Source: Anagrus nilaparvatae (taxonomy: Eukaryota; Arthropoda; Insecta; Hymenoptera; Mymaridae). Taken from it: a stretch of 64,000 bases of DNA. Made by a program: the position numbers and the translations under genes. A model generated the notes under the pieces. That model did not search any database. It saw only the letters and a program-made list of their open reading frames with translations, and was not told where the DNA came from. Location of the stretch: NCBI GenBank assembly GCA_022575985.1, contig JAKSXM010000014.1, positions 23,994,001 to 24,058,000 of the forward strand. The letters are read 5' to 3'. Below, one piece after another: positions 23,192 to 35,076 of this stretch. Numbering within the stretch: the first letter of the stretch is position 1; each line of letters starts with the position of its first letter.

Positions 23192-26100
23192 TACCTTTAT
23201 TCAGACATTTCATCAAAATATAAGGACCTGAAAATTTTACCTCAATAGAGGATTTTTGGGGTTGAGAAGAACAAATTTCGAATCAAATATTTTATTTTCT
23301 GAACCGAATCTGCTATTTGGTGTTCCAAGATGTAGAAGAGAAAATAAAAAATGCAATAAAAATATTGATCGACGAAACGTCGCAAATAGATAAATAAATT
23401 TTTATTTAAAAATTTGATTTGCATAATTTTTTCCATTTGGTCAATCAATTCCTACTTAATCATAAAAAATAATTTTGGTTAATTTTCCACTTACTGCAAA
23501 CCACGTATGACGTAAAGTTTTAAAAAAATAATGAAAACCAGGAAAATATAGCTTTAAATCGTTTTTGATTTTTGGGCTAATAAGGATTTCCAAAAAATAG
23601 ATTCGAGGTCTAAAAATTAAAATTAGAAGCTGATATTTATTTTCTCTGGCCTTGATAACCTCCTGTTAAACTAAAAATTTTAATTTCAGCTTTTGATCCG
23701 TCATATTGGGTTCTAAAATAATCATTTCTGGATCAGAAAATTAAAATTTTAAGACGAAATTCGTTTTCCTAGACTCCGAAATTTTCTTGTTGAAGTAAAA
23801 ATGTTAATTTCGAACCAAAAATTTTTTTTCTACTCAGAAAATAAATCATTATGCTGAAATACCATCTTGTTGATCCCAAAAACTCCCAGATTAGGTAAAA
23901 ATGGAAAATTTCAAAATAGCAAACATTTTCTTTTTATGCGAAATAGAAACCTATTTATCTGAAATAGAATTCAAAATCGAATTCAAAAAAATTTTTTTTT
24001 TTTATTTATAGATCTTGAATTTGTCCAATTTTTATGGAATGACTTGCTTCGGTCTACCCGTTACTAACGACAGCTACATTTTATTAACCTAAATAGCTTT
24101 TTATAATTGTAAAAGTCAAATCTAGAATTAAAAGTTACATAAAAATCCATTTTCAACGAATAAAGTAAATACTTTTTTATATAATGAATAAACGATACCT
24201 TATAAAATAGTTGAAATAGTTTTTCAATAAATAAATATATAAAGTGTGACTGATCTTTGAAAATTGTGAAATGGTTTCCCGGTTAAACTTCTCGAATTCG
24301 CTTGAGCTATTTAATCGAAGCAAAAAAAAAAAGGGTGAAAAGTAACGAGAAAATTCTAACGTGACATTGGATAACGATCAATCACATCCCCTTATATAGT
24401 TCATTCTTTCTTTTTTCTTCATTTTTTTTCTTTCTCGCCTTTCGTACATACATGAACAAAAAAAAACTTTTATTTTATATAAAAAATTAGATGATCGTTT
24501 TTGACGAAGTTATATAAGAATTTATATTTATATAAGTATTTCTATGGGTTTCAAAGACTTTTTTTTTAATTTAATGACATAATTTCAACTAATTTTAATC
24601 ATTTTTTGTAAAAATTATTGCAGGTGCTTTTGATTAACACTTCATTCAATAGGTTTCTCCAAATTAGAGCTTTTTCTCAATGGGATTTTAGCCCTCAAAT
24701 GTATAACTAAATATTACTTTAAGCTATTTTGAGGTCCAGTTAGTTCATAAAAAGTTGGACATTTATTGAGTTGGTCTAGGCAAAATTTATTGGACTGAAT
24801 CTAAAATGAGTGAACATAAAAAGTGGATGCTTATAGTGTTAAAAAATAGAAACACAATTAAAAGTTCTTGTCCTCTCTGTAACCACCCATAAAATATTTC
24901 ACTGAGCTACAACTTAATAATATAAATAAATTTTTAAGTTTGCATATCAGATTTTTTATAAAAATGTTCTCAAAAAATTTTCATAAATTTAATTTAAATT
25001 TGTCCCATCAAAAAACCTTTTGTAAAAGTCCTTTATTAATTAGATTTGAAACAACTCGATCCTAAAAATTAAATTATAATAAATGATTAGAAGCAATACC
25101 AATGCTCGTTTAATATTTCATGAATAAATATATTAGGTACCATCATTAAGTTAATTCAATCTTCTAATTTCATCACATAATAATAATTATTTATAATAAT
25201 ACAAGAAAAAATAAAAGATGTAAAAATAAGACAAAAATCTAGTATTTTTCTTCTTTCTTTTTTGACACGTTATGCACGAAGGAATAATTTTAAGCTCAGA
25301 GGGTACATACAAAAGGTCTTGACATCAGAATACCAATGCTGATCCTTTTTTTTCTTCTCTTATTATATATAATGAAAATAAAAAGAAAATTTTAACCCCC
25401 ACACAAACACATATACTTAAACTGAATAAAAGCTAAAATTTTTTTATATGTGTATGTATATAAATAAATATTTTTTCAGTTTTTCTACAGCACATAATGT
25501 GAAAGAAAAAATAAATATTTTATATATAAGAAAAAATCTGTCCTGTGGGTAATTTATCAAACTTTTTGGTTTTATATACGAATATGATAAAAAAAAAAGG
25601 TGTTAAGTCGTCAAAGAAATTCAGTTGGGAAAAATAAAAGTATTTAGATTTTTTTTATACTTATTATAATTCTTCTTGCGTATTTACGTATACATTAAAT
25701 TGATTTATGAATAAACCACTAAGCGCAAAAAAAAATTTTTTCAACACAGGTTGAGAAGTAAAAAATAACCAAAAAAAAAAATGAAATATAAATAAATATA
25801 TGAAGAATAGGGTAAAAGTGAAGAAAAAAAAAATATGTACAAGACTGACGCCACGAATTCAAAGCTCTGTTTCCGTTTCCGATCTACATGATTCTTACCC
25901 TGTCAATCCTATTCTTACCACTTCCTTCATCCCTCGATGTATACATATAAATCCTTCTTGTTATTTTTTTTCATTTATATATATTGTGTCATATTTTTGT
26001 ATACAATTTTTCTTTTTTACATACATTATGTTTATTAACATCTATATCCAAAAATTTTAATATTTGTGCTTTAGCTAAAAAAAATTTTTATAACCAAAAA

Positions 26101-26245
26101 TAAAATTTTTTAAAAATTTAATTATTTTATAAAAATTTTTCCTAAGAAATAGGAATAAATTTAGGTATATGATTTTGTTTTTAAAAAAATGCTTCATTTA
26201 GAACAGCAACAATTTTTATACAACGTATTGTATGTCATTTGCAAA
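23192..26245. other. AT-rich spacer
   Basis: No gene recognised. At 23560-23900 there are loosely repeated phrases of the type TAAAAATTTTAATTTC separated by about 80-110 bases, perhaps a decayed tandem repeat. The block at 25830-25940 is more complex in sequence but matches no family I know. Confidence 0.4.
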
Positions 26246-26400
26246 AGAACGCCGTTTAATAACTGATATTAATTTATACTCACTAGATAAAAAAACTGTT
26301 AACAAATTTTTTTCTCGCAAATGAAATGTTTCAAAGAGGGTATATAAAAACATCAGCGATACTACTATATCATATTCTATTTTATTACGTTATAAAAGTT
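26245..26400 (+). promoter_or_regulatory. TATA-containing promoter-like block, copy A (ahead of the transposase)
   Basis: CGCAAATGAAATGTTTC is followed by GGGTATATAAAAACATCAG. A TATA box (about 26341) with a plausible initiator about 30 bases later lies about 270 bases upstream of the transposase ATG. Related blocks occur at 36150-36265 and 60175-60290. Confidence 0.45.
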
Positions 26401-26612
26401 ATAAGTAAATATTAAAGACGTATGTCAGTGACGCTAAAAGTCAAGTTATTTTCGATAGCCACGCGCTTGATTCTGCAGTAATATTACTATATTCTAGTGA
26501 CTTTACTCCCCCTACAATTTCCGCTTAGTATTATTTACAAGCAGACGTTTTTCTTTGTTTATCAGTCTGGAATGTGCTGTTGTTTTTTATTTTAATAAAA
26601 GTGATTTTAATT

Positions 26613-28149
26613 ATGGATAATAATATAGTGTTTACACGTTTTTTTTGGAAAGGAAGACGAGTTAAAAAAATTATTTTCGAGCAGAGATTAAAACAACAAA
26701 AAATGGGGAAAAATTTAAACCAATACCGAACTGCAGCGTATGATAACCTAAAAAACCATATTGATTATGATTCTTTTGATCCTGATAATAAATACTTTGA
26801 GATCGAAGGTCGACGAATTATTCACATAAAAACATTAGGGGAAAATCTAAAATGTTACTCTTGCAAAAGTATACTTTCATTAGAAAACATAACTGGTGAA
26901 AAAAGATGCGGTTTAGCTTCAATATTTTATATTAAATGCAATGCTGTAGATTGTGGAGTTATAACTCAAGTTTACACAGATAAAAAGCACGAAATAAATA
27001 GACAAGTAATCAGAAAGAGTACGAGAAATGTTAATGCTGGTAAAAACATTTTATAACCTTTTTTATGAGTAATTAAATATTTTTAGTAATTGTAATGTTT
27101 TTGTATAGAATGTTCAACTTCATCAACACAAGTTGCAGATAGAAAAGTAGAACATTTTGATGTTAATAGTGTAGCTGTAGTTGGTACTGTATTTAAACGT
27201 TATCTACTAAATATTTTCATTTTTGTGATTTATTAATTATACTTTTTTTACCTAGGCATTTTAAATGCTGGTATTGGAGATCGCCATTTTAATACTTTGA
27301 TGGATTCATTAGATATACCAGAATTTCAACCAAATACTTACAAAAGGCATGAAGAAGAAGTTGGTCCAGTTATAGAAAGATTGGCCCAAGAAAGCTGTAT
27401 CAAAGCAGCTGAGCTTGAAAGAAAATTGACAATAAAAAACTATAAACAGCTCCAAAAAATGTTGTAAGAATATTCTTCTTAATTAAATTTGAATACAAGA
27501 GTAAATCTTTCATATTAATAAATTATATAGATTTTCAAATTTACTTATTTTATTAAAAAAAAAAATTAAAAAGAAGTTTTGAAATGACATTTTACAGGTT
27601 TAACTAAGGTTTTAAAATTAGTTGCTTCAATTTGATCTAATGTGATAAATTTATTTTAAAAATCTTAATTATGCTTTTTTTTAAATCTAGATTTTTTATA
27701 TTGTAAATCAATCAATTTTTGTAAATATTTATAATCTATATTAAATGATCAATTTATTTATTTTACTGCTGATTTTAAAAAAAATTTATTTAGAAAATCA
27801 TTATTTTTGAGATTTTTATTCAATTACAGTATTTAATGTAAACTGATTTGAATTTAATTTGTACTTTTGGAATAAAATTTTTATTAAATACTTATGTAAT
27901 ATTTATTTAAAAACTTTTTTAAAAAATATTTTTTTTATTTATGATAACCCAGAAATTTACAACCATTTATCAAATGAAATTTATTCAAAAGCTCTCTGAT
28001 GAAAATTATATAATGATACCTTAAAAATACAGACTTTTTAATTATCAATTTCTTATACCTTTCTTTATTTAAACAATGACTCTAATCAAATGTTACTTAA
28101 AATCATCTTTTCTTTTCAGACCTGCTCATTTAGATGTAAGTTTTTTTTT
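26613..28149 (+). pseudogene. Mutator-like transposase, 5' half (exons 1-4, interrupted)
   Basis: This is the N-terminal part of a cut-and-paste transposase of the Mutator-like group common in arthropod genomes. Exons 26613-27039, 27109-27183, 27256-27463 and the start of exon 4 at 28120 join in frame. I chose ATG 26613 because no upstream ATG precedes it in frame. Family features are a cysteine-rich segment (CYSC, then GEKRCGLASIF, then KCNAVDC) and a VNSVAVVG / LNAGIGDRHF segment, followed by a long helical stretch to QLQKML. Exon 4 reads PAHLDVSF, exactly where the first catalytic Asp motif should follow. Instead the frame runs into unrelated sequence and stops at about 28240. The frame resumes as SYDSLSG at 33016. 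An unbroken mRNA cannot be built with GT-AG sites I can see. Confidence 0.82.
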
Positions 28150-28254
28150 TCCTGAAATGTGTGAAAAGGATAAAGAAAATTTTATTATTGGACCACATGA
28201 TATTGTTCGTATTGCTGCCCTATCAAAAATTGTTATATAACATACTGTATAATT

Positions 28255-28385
28255 TATCATATTATTAATCATATAATTAATCATATAAATAATCATATAA
28301 TTAATCATATTTAAATTTGATCCCGATTAGGATATATTTAATTATATGATTATTTATATGATTATTTATATGATTAATTATATGA
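28255..28385. repeat. AT-rich inverted array at the left edge of the giant palindrome
   Basis: Head-to-tail ATTAATCATAT / AATAATCATAT units (28262-28311) face their reverse complements (28341-28385) across a 30-base unique spacer that includes TTTGATCCCGATTAGG. The right-hand set is also the outer end of the 4.7-kb palindrome, so this end carries an extra copy of the terminal array. Confidence 0.75.
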
Positions 28386-29648
28386 TTTTTAAATACCTTA
28401 ATTTTTTTTTAAAAAAGCAACCCCGGTGCATAAGTTAACGTTAATTTAGGGTAAATTTAAGGTTAATTTAGGGTAGATTTAACGTTAATTTACTGTTAAA
28501 TTTAACGTTAAAATTATCGCGGAAAATTGGAAAAAAAAATCTTTATAATTATGTATTTTTTAATTTTACTAATCCAATTGTAGTTATTATGGAAAATTCC
28601 CTGATGTTTCTAAAATTAAGCATCATTGCTATTTTTGAATCAATTTTCATTAATTTCTTTTCACAACTAAATTTTTTGATCAAATATTCGTTCTAACATT
28701 AAATTTAACATTAAATTTATTATTCAATTTAATCTAAAATTTAACATTAAATTTAACATTAAAATTTAATACTAAATTAAACGTTCAAATTCGGTATTAA
28801 ATTTAACATTAAAATTTAACGTAAAAAAAAACATCTCAACATAGCAACCAAAGTTTTAGAAACATTTTTGAAATAAGCCTTGAAAATTTTACTAATGTTC
28901 GCAGATAAACGTTTCCAAACGACGTTTTATTAATATTTCAAGACGTTTCATCGGCTCCGACTTTTTTCCCTAAAAAATTGCCTTTTGGCGTATTTACAGA
29001 CATTTGGTGTAAAAAAAATAAAAAAAGTTAGTATTTCCTTCATTTTTTTATTTTATTAACGGATCAATGAAATGGCAAGGTATTTGTTCAAAACAAAAAT
29101 TTACAATTTATTAACACTTTGATCTTCGATCAATAAACTACAGCTGGTTTATTAACATCATTAAAAATTTCTGTAAATAAAAGAAAATATAAATTTTTTA
29201 GCTATTATTCTCTATAAAAGATTAAATCTGAATAAATTGCATTACCTATTTGTTTATTCAATTACATTGAATGATCGTTTTAATTTTTTGAAGATGCAGT
29301 CCGGACTTCAAAATCCTGCTATTATTAACTGCAGATGTGAAATTTTCAATTTAAGAGTTTCGATCAGAATTCCATCTTTCGAAAAAAAGTTTTGTACTAA
29401 ATCTCCAATCAGACTCTCAAAAATATTTAGTAACTTTCCAATCTCTGAGAATCAAAAAAAGTAAAACTATAGTTTTTCACACTGTTAGATTGCTGCGCTT
29501 AAATTTTTCTTAAAAATTAAGCAAATTCTTAAAAACCGGTAATTAAAGGGACATTAATTGTAGTAAATGTTTTTTTGAAAATTGAACTTTTTGTATGTGT
29601 TATAAAGGGAATAAATATAAATAAATAATGCATAAATCACATCATATA

Positions 29649-29752
29649 CACTGAAAACATTCTTGTCCGGGTAATTACTATCTGGGCAGTAAATTTATAT
29701 TATCGGGATAGTTACCTATATAGTAATTACCCGAAAAAGAATTTTTACAGTG
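29649..29752. mobile_element. 104-base MITE in the left arm of the palindrome
   Basis: CACTGAAAACATTCTTGTCC pairs with GAAAAAGAATTTTTACAGTG, and the arms share GGGTAATTACTA. TA flanks both ends. It has the same CACTG terminus as the larger MITEs. Confidence 0.85.
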
Positions 29753-31612
29753 TATGAATCAAGAATATCAGGTATCTAGCACCAAAAATGAAAAAAAAAA
29801 AATTGACTTAAAAAATTGAGGCCATGATTTTCCGGTAGTTTTGACCCTATAGAATGAAAAAAAAAACGTAAACACAGAATCCGCGATTGATGCCAAAAAG
29901 ATTTTCCCACTTATATGTCAAAAACCATGTTTTTCGTATCAGAGCTACCCTAAATTTTCAAAATGACTTTTTAGGTAAATAAAATTTTTAAAAAATAGAT
30001 AAAAAAATCTGATTGCCAGGGAGAAACCACTTCAGTAGAAGAAAATAACTTTTCTTTTTACGATGAAATTTAGACAAGTTATCGTCAATTTAAGATTTTA
30101 CTTAAATTTGTCATAAAAAATATATTTAAAAAAGCCTGTTTCTGAACTTAAATATGCATTATTTGCTTATGATTCTTATGGTAAAATATTACTTTTTTTT
30201 AAAATCTTTTACTTTTTCCCCGTGTATTCATTTCTTTAAGAAAAAAATCATTTGTTTTTACCATATTTCAACTATTGGGTCAAAAACCAATGAAAATCTG
30301 TGTTAAATAAATTTTGCTACTTACAGTTTTCAAAGGCTATTGACCTAAAAATTAAAAATTTGTCAATAAAAATGATTTTTTTTTCTTAAGGAAATGAATT
30401 GCCAGAGAAAAATTAATTGATTAAAAAAAAAAATTATTATTTTACGATTGAAATCAAGCTAGTTATTACGGAAGCCGTATAGTATCATGGGAGAATTAAA
30501 ATTTTTTAATTTATAATAATATAAAATTTTTTTTTTTAACCGATTAATTTTCCCCTGGCAATTCAATTCTTTAAGAATAAAAATCATTTTCATTACCCAA
30601 ATTTCAGTTTTTTAAGGTCGAGAAAAACGAATTTAAGGGAGAAAATTTTCAATTTTTCACCCTGAAATAATTTCCGATTTTTCAAGATAGCGGTCATAAA
30701 AAATATTAAAACGAATTTCAGAGGAAAAATTTTCAAATTTTCATCCTAAAATATTTTCCGAGTTTTCAAGATAACGGAAAATTTTCTTTTTAAAATTCGT
30801 TTTTTTCAACCTCAAAAACCCATCAGTAACGTACAATTTTCAGTTTCATATTTTTTTATGTCCGCCATATTCTCCCATGATACTATACGGCTTCCGTAAT
30901 AACTAGCTTGATTTCAATCGTAAAATAATAATTTTTTTTTTTAATCAATTAATTTTTCTCTGGCAATTCATTTCCTTAAGAAAAAAAAATCATTTTTATT
31001 GACAAATTTTTAATTTTTAGGTCAATAGCCTTTGAAAACTGTAAGTAGCAAAATTTATTTAACACAGATTTTCATTGGTTTTTGACCCAATAGTTGAAAT
31101 ATGGTAAAAACAAATGATTTTTTTCTTAAAGAAATGAATACACGGGGAAAAAGTAAAAGATTTTAAAAAAAAGTAATATTTTACCATAAGAATCATAAGC
31201 AAATAATGCATATTTAAGTTCAGAAACAGGCTTTTTTAAATATATTTTTTATGACAAATTTAAGTAAAATCTTAAATTGACGATAACTTGTCTAAATTTC
31301 ATCGTAAAAAGAAAAGTTATTTTCTTCTACTGAAGTGGTTTCTCCCTGGCAATCAGATTTTTTTATCTATTTTTTAAAAATTTTATTTACCTAAAAAGTC
31401 ATTTTGAAAATTTAGGGTAGCTCTGATACGAAAAACATGGTTTTTGACATATAAGTGGGAAAATCTTTTTGGCATCAATCGCGGATTCTGTGTTTACGTT
31501 TTTTTTTTCATTCTATAGGGTCAAAACTACCGGAAAATCATGGCCTCAATTTTTTAAGTCAATTTTTTTTTTTTCATTTTTGGTGCTAGATACCTGATAT
31601 TCTTGATTCATA

Positions 31613-31716
31613 CACTGTAAAAATTCTTTTTCGGGTAATTACTATATAGGTAACTATCCCGATAATATAAATTTACTGCCCAGATAGTAATTACCCGGAC
31701 AAGAATGTTTTCAGTG
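31613..31716. mobile_element. Mirror copy of the 104-base MITE in the right arm
   Basis: Identical in reverse complement to 29649-29752, at the exact mirrored position. The MITE was therefore present before the arm was duplicated, or was copied across by gene conversion. Confidence 0.85.
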
Positions 31717-33021
31717 TATATGATGTGATTTATGCATTATTTATTTATATTTATTCCCTTTATAACACATACAAAAAGTTCAATTTTCAAAAAAACATTT
31801 ACTACAATTAATGTCCCTTTAATTACCGGTTTTTAAGAATTTGCTTAATTTTTAAGAAAAATTTAAGCGCAGCAATCTAACAGTGTGAAAAACTATAGTT
31901 TTACTTTTTTTGATTCTCAGAGATTGGAAAGTTACTAAATATTTTTGAGAGTCTGATTGGAGATTTAGTACAAAACTTTTTTTCGAAAGATGGAATTCTG
32001 ATCGAAACTCTTAAATTGAAAATTTCACATCTGCAGTTAATAATAGCAGGATTTTGAAGTCCGGACTGCATCTTCAAAAAATTAAAACGATCATTCAATG
32101 TAATTGAATAAACAAATAGGTAATGCAATTTATTCAGATTTAATCTTTTATAGAGAATAATAGCTAAAAAATTTATATTTTCTTTTATTTACAGAAATTT
32201 TTAATGATGTTAATAAACCAGCTGTAGTTTATTGATCGAAGATCAAAGTGTTAATAAATTGTAAATTTTTGTTTTGAACAAATACCTTGCCATTTCATTG
32301 ATCCGTTAATAAAATAAAAAAATGAAGGAAATACTAACTTTTTTTATTTTTTTTACACCAAATGTCTGTAAATACGCCAAAAGGCAATTTTTTAGGGAAA
32401 AAAGTCGGAGCCGATGAAACGTCTTGAAATATTAATAAAACGTCGTTTGGAAACGTTTATCTGCGAACATTAGTAAAATTTTCAAGGCTTATTTCAAAAA
32501 TGTTTCTAAAACTTTGGTTGCTATGTTGAGATGTTTTTTTTTACGTTAAATTTTAATGTTAAATTTAATACCGAATTTGAACGTTTAATTTAGTATTAAA
32601 TTTTAATGTTAAATTTAATGTTAAATTTTAGATTAAATTGAATAATAAATTTAATGTTAAATTTAATGTTAGAACGAATATTTGATCAAAAAATTTAGTT
32701 GTGAAAAGAAATTAATGAAAATTGATTCAAAAATAGCAATGATGCTTAATTTTAGAAACATCAGGGAATTTTCCATAATAACTACAATTGGATTAGTAAA
32801 ATTAAAAAATACATAATTATAAAGATTTTTTTTTCCAATTTTCCGCGATAATTTTAACGTTAAATTTAACAGTAAATTAACGTTAAATCTACCCTAAATT
32901 AACCTTAAATTTACCCTAAATTAACGTTAACTTATGCACCGGGGTTGCTTTTTTAAAAAAAAATTAAGGTATTTAAAAATCATATAATTAATCATATAAA
33001 TAATCATATAAATAATCATAT

Positions 33022-34986
33022 GACAGCCTTTCTGGAACTGCAGCAATCATTGGATCCTTGTCAAAGCAAGTGGTCTCTTTCAAAACTTTTAATAGGAAAT
33101 GCTTTAAATGTGATAAAGGTATACCAAAACACCTTCATGATTGCAGATTAAATTACGTAGGCAGTGCAAAAGGCATGGAACCTATGGCAGCAATGGAACT
33201 TGTTTCTAGAAATAAAATATTTACTAAAACAAATATTCAGCTAGGGATATTCATAGGTGACAATGACAGTTCAGCAATTCATAGAGCAAGGAGCTCAGTA
33301 TCTTATGAAATAGTCAAGCAATCAGATAAAAATCATACCTCAAGAGGTGTCTCTGATGGTTTTTATAAATTGATCAGAGATTTTAAAGAACTGGACTCTT
33401 CCTCAATAAAATCATTAAAAAGAGCATTTTCTTACAGTGTTTCTCAAAATGCTCCTGATAGTGAGAAAGTGGCTAAGGCTGTTAGAAACATACCTTATCA
33501 CTGTTTCAATGATCACACCAACTGTGGGCCTTGGTGTGGTTACAAAAAAGACCCTATAAATTACAAGCACAAAAGTATACCTCCAGATGGGTTCAAAGAC
33601 CTTAACTTCTTTGAGACACTCAAAGATTTTTTCAATTCTTTGGCAGATAAAAGCCAGCAGTATGCCGCGGGTCAGTCCAGTAATGCCAACGAAAACCTTA
33701 ATTTTTGTATTGCGAGCAAAGCCCCTAAATCTAGGGTATATAGCTTATCTCCTTCGGGAGATATTTGTGTAAGTTATGCAATATTAAATAAAAATGAAGG
33801 GCCACAAAGTTTAGAAAACATACATAAGAATATAGGTGTTCCTCCCAGTATTAATGGTATCAAACACACTTCAAAATTAAAAAGAGTAGCTGATAAGAGG
33901 TACCTAAAATCTTTGGAGCCTGAAACAAAACGTAGACGTTTAGAATTAAAAAATGCAAGAAGCCAATTAAAACGTAAACTGGAATGTGCAGAAGGAGTAA
34001 CATACCAATCAAATTCTCAATTACTTGCTAAAGAGTTACCAATTATTAGTGAAGTTAGATTAAAAATTGATTCCAACTCTCAACCAATAGTAGTTTTCTT
34101 CGACATTGAAACAAGCGGCTTCTATCGCACTGATGAAATATTGCAAATAGCTGCAAAGTATGAAAATCAAAAATTTAATCAATATGTTAAACCTACAAAA
34201 GCAATAGGGCCAGATGCTTCTGCTGTCAACAACTTAACTTTTGAAAAAGGAAATTTATTGTATAAAAATGATGTGGTTGAATCAGATTATTTGCCAGACG
34301 CTATGCTAAATTTTTTTAATTTTTTAGTTTCATTAGGAAAAAAATGTGTCTTAGCAGCTCATAATTGCTCATTCGATAGGTCCGTTTTAAATAATGCCAT
34401 AAAAAAAACTTGCATGCAAGAGCATTATAAGTTAATTACTCATGGTTTTGTTGACACACTTCAAATAATAAGTCAAAAAAGAAATGTTAGAGGCAAAAAT
34501 CTAAACACTTTGGAAACTTTAGCCAAAAACTATAAAATTTCTAATGAAAATGCACACAATGCAATCCAAGATGTCGTTATGTTAGAAGAAATATTAAAAA
34601 AACTCGATATTTCAAATGATATTTTGATAAAGTTATCTAAAACATGGGACGATTATCTTCAAAATTCACAAAGCAAAATTAAACCTCAAAATAAAAGACA
34701 AAAAAAAAAAGGACCAAAAGAACTAGAATCCTTAAGTCCAATAGCTGATGTAATTTCAGTAAATATGCAAAAAAAAATTTTTAGTTCAAATATTTCTTTT
34801 TCTGATATGATAGGTCAATTTGATAAAAATAATTTAAAAGGAATTGAAGATTTGTTTGGAGATGATGGAAATGGAAAAGTACGTGTAACTAAAAGTAAAA
34901 ACGTTATTTCTAAGATTAATGATCACTTTAAAAAATTGTACGAAATAATACAAGCTCCATCAAACAATCTGCAATTATGTGAATAA
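33022..34986 (+). pseudogene. Mutator-like transposase 3' half fused to a DEDDh exonuclease domain
   Basis: The frame is open from the palindrome edge to the stop at 34984-34986. The codons after 33022 read DSLSGTAAIIG, a core transposase motif, so the apparent start at 33058 (TTG) is not a true start. Numbering from 33058, CFKC (15-18) and HDC (27-29) precede GSAKGMEP. IGDNDSS (about 75) holds the likely second catalytic Asp, and HCFNDHTNC-PWC (about 147-160) is a metal-type motif of the family. A second domain follows: FFDIETSGF (Asp349, Glu351), HNCSFD (Asp440) and HNAIQD (His500, Asp505). That is the full DEDDh set of a 3'-5' exonuclease of the Pol III epsilon/TREX fold, with no catalytic residue missing. 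A Lys-rich tail follows. The region appears intact although the 5' half is severed. It may be pseudogenic or expressed separately. Confidence 0.85.
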
Positions 34987-35076
34987 AATTCATAAATGGA
35001 ATTTGCAGTTCCATTACTATATATAACTGTTAAACATAAAAGTTCTAATAATTCCTCAATAAAGTCAAATAATAAA
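34982..35076 (+). terminator. Polyadenylation signals after the transposase-exonuclease
   Basis: AATAAA overlaps the stop codon (34982-34987) and recurs at 35058-35063 and 35071-35076. Confidence 0.5.

Larger units (their letters stand above)
28344..33021. mobile_element. Giant near-perfect palindrome (foldback element) inserted in the transposase gene
   Basis: Base x matches the complement of base 61365 minus x from 28344 inward to about 30495. That gives two arms of about 2.15 kb with no mismatch in the places I checked, around a spacer of about 375 bases (30496-30869). The outermost sequence is a CATATAATTAATCATATAAA-type array. Just inside it are GCAACCCCGGTGC and tandem TTAACGTTAAATTT-type repeats. 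The spacer itself contains an older, diverged inverted repeat (30355-30420 against about 30550-30600). The only ORF, 75 codons, appears identically in each arm (29237-29464 plus, 31901-32128 minus) and resembles no protein family. The element has no transposase of its own, so it would be non-autonomous. No target-site duplication is obvious. Confidence 0.92.

Noticed and set aside
29237..29464. 75-codon ORF, repeated identically on the other strand at 31901-32128
   Set aside because: Its perfect duplication follows from the palindrome. It has no family motif and lies in sequence dominated by inverted repeats.
28344..33021. Palindrome as a read-folding assembly artefact
   Set aside because: A folded-read artefact would return the same flank on both sides. 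Here the flanks differ and continue the transposase frame, so a real insertion is more likely, though read-level proof is needed.
28129..33057. A normal intron from GATGTAAGT to the 33-kb exon
   Set aside because: The donor is good but no acceptor near 33022 keeps the frame. The only nearby AG (GACAG) is in the wrong phase.
33058..34986. 33058 as the true start of a free-standing exonuclease protein
   Set aside because: The codon is TTG, and upstream codons already read a conserved transposase motif.
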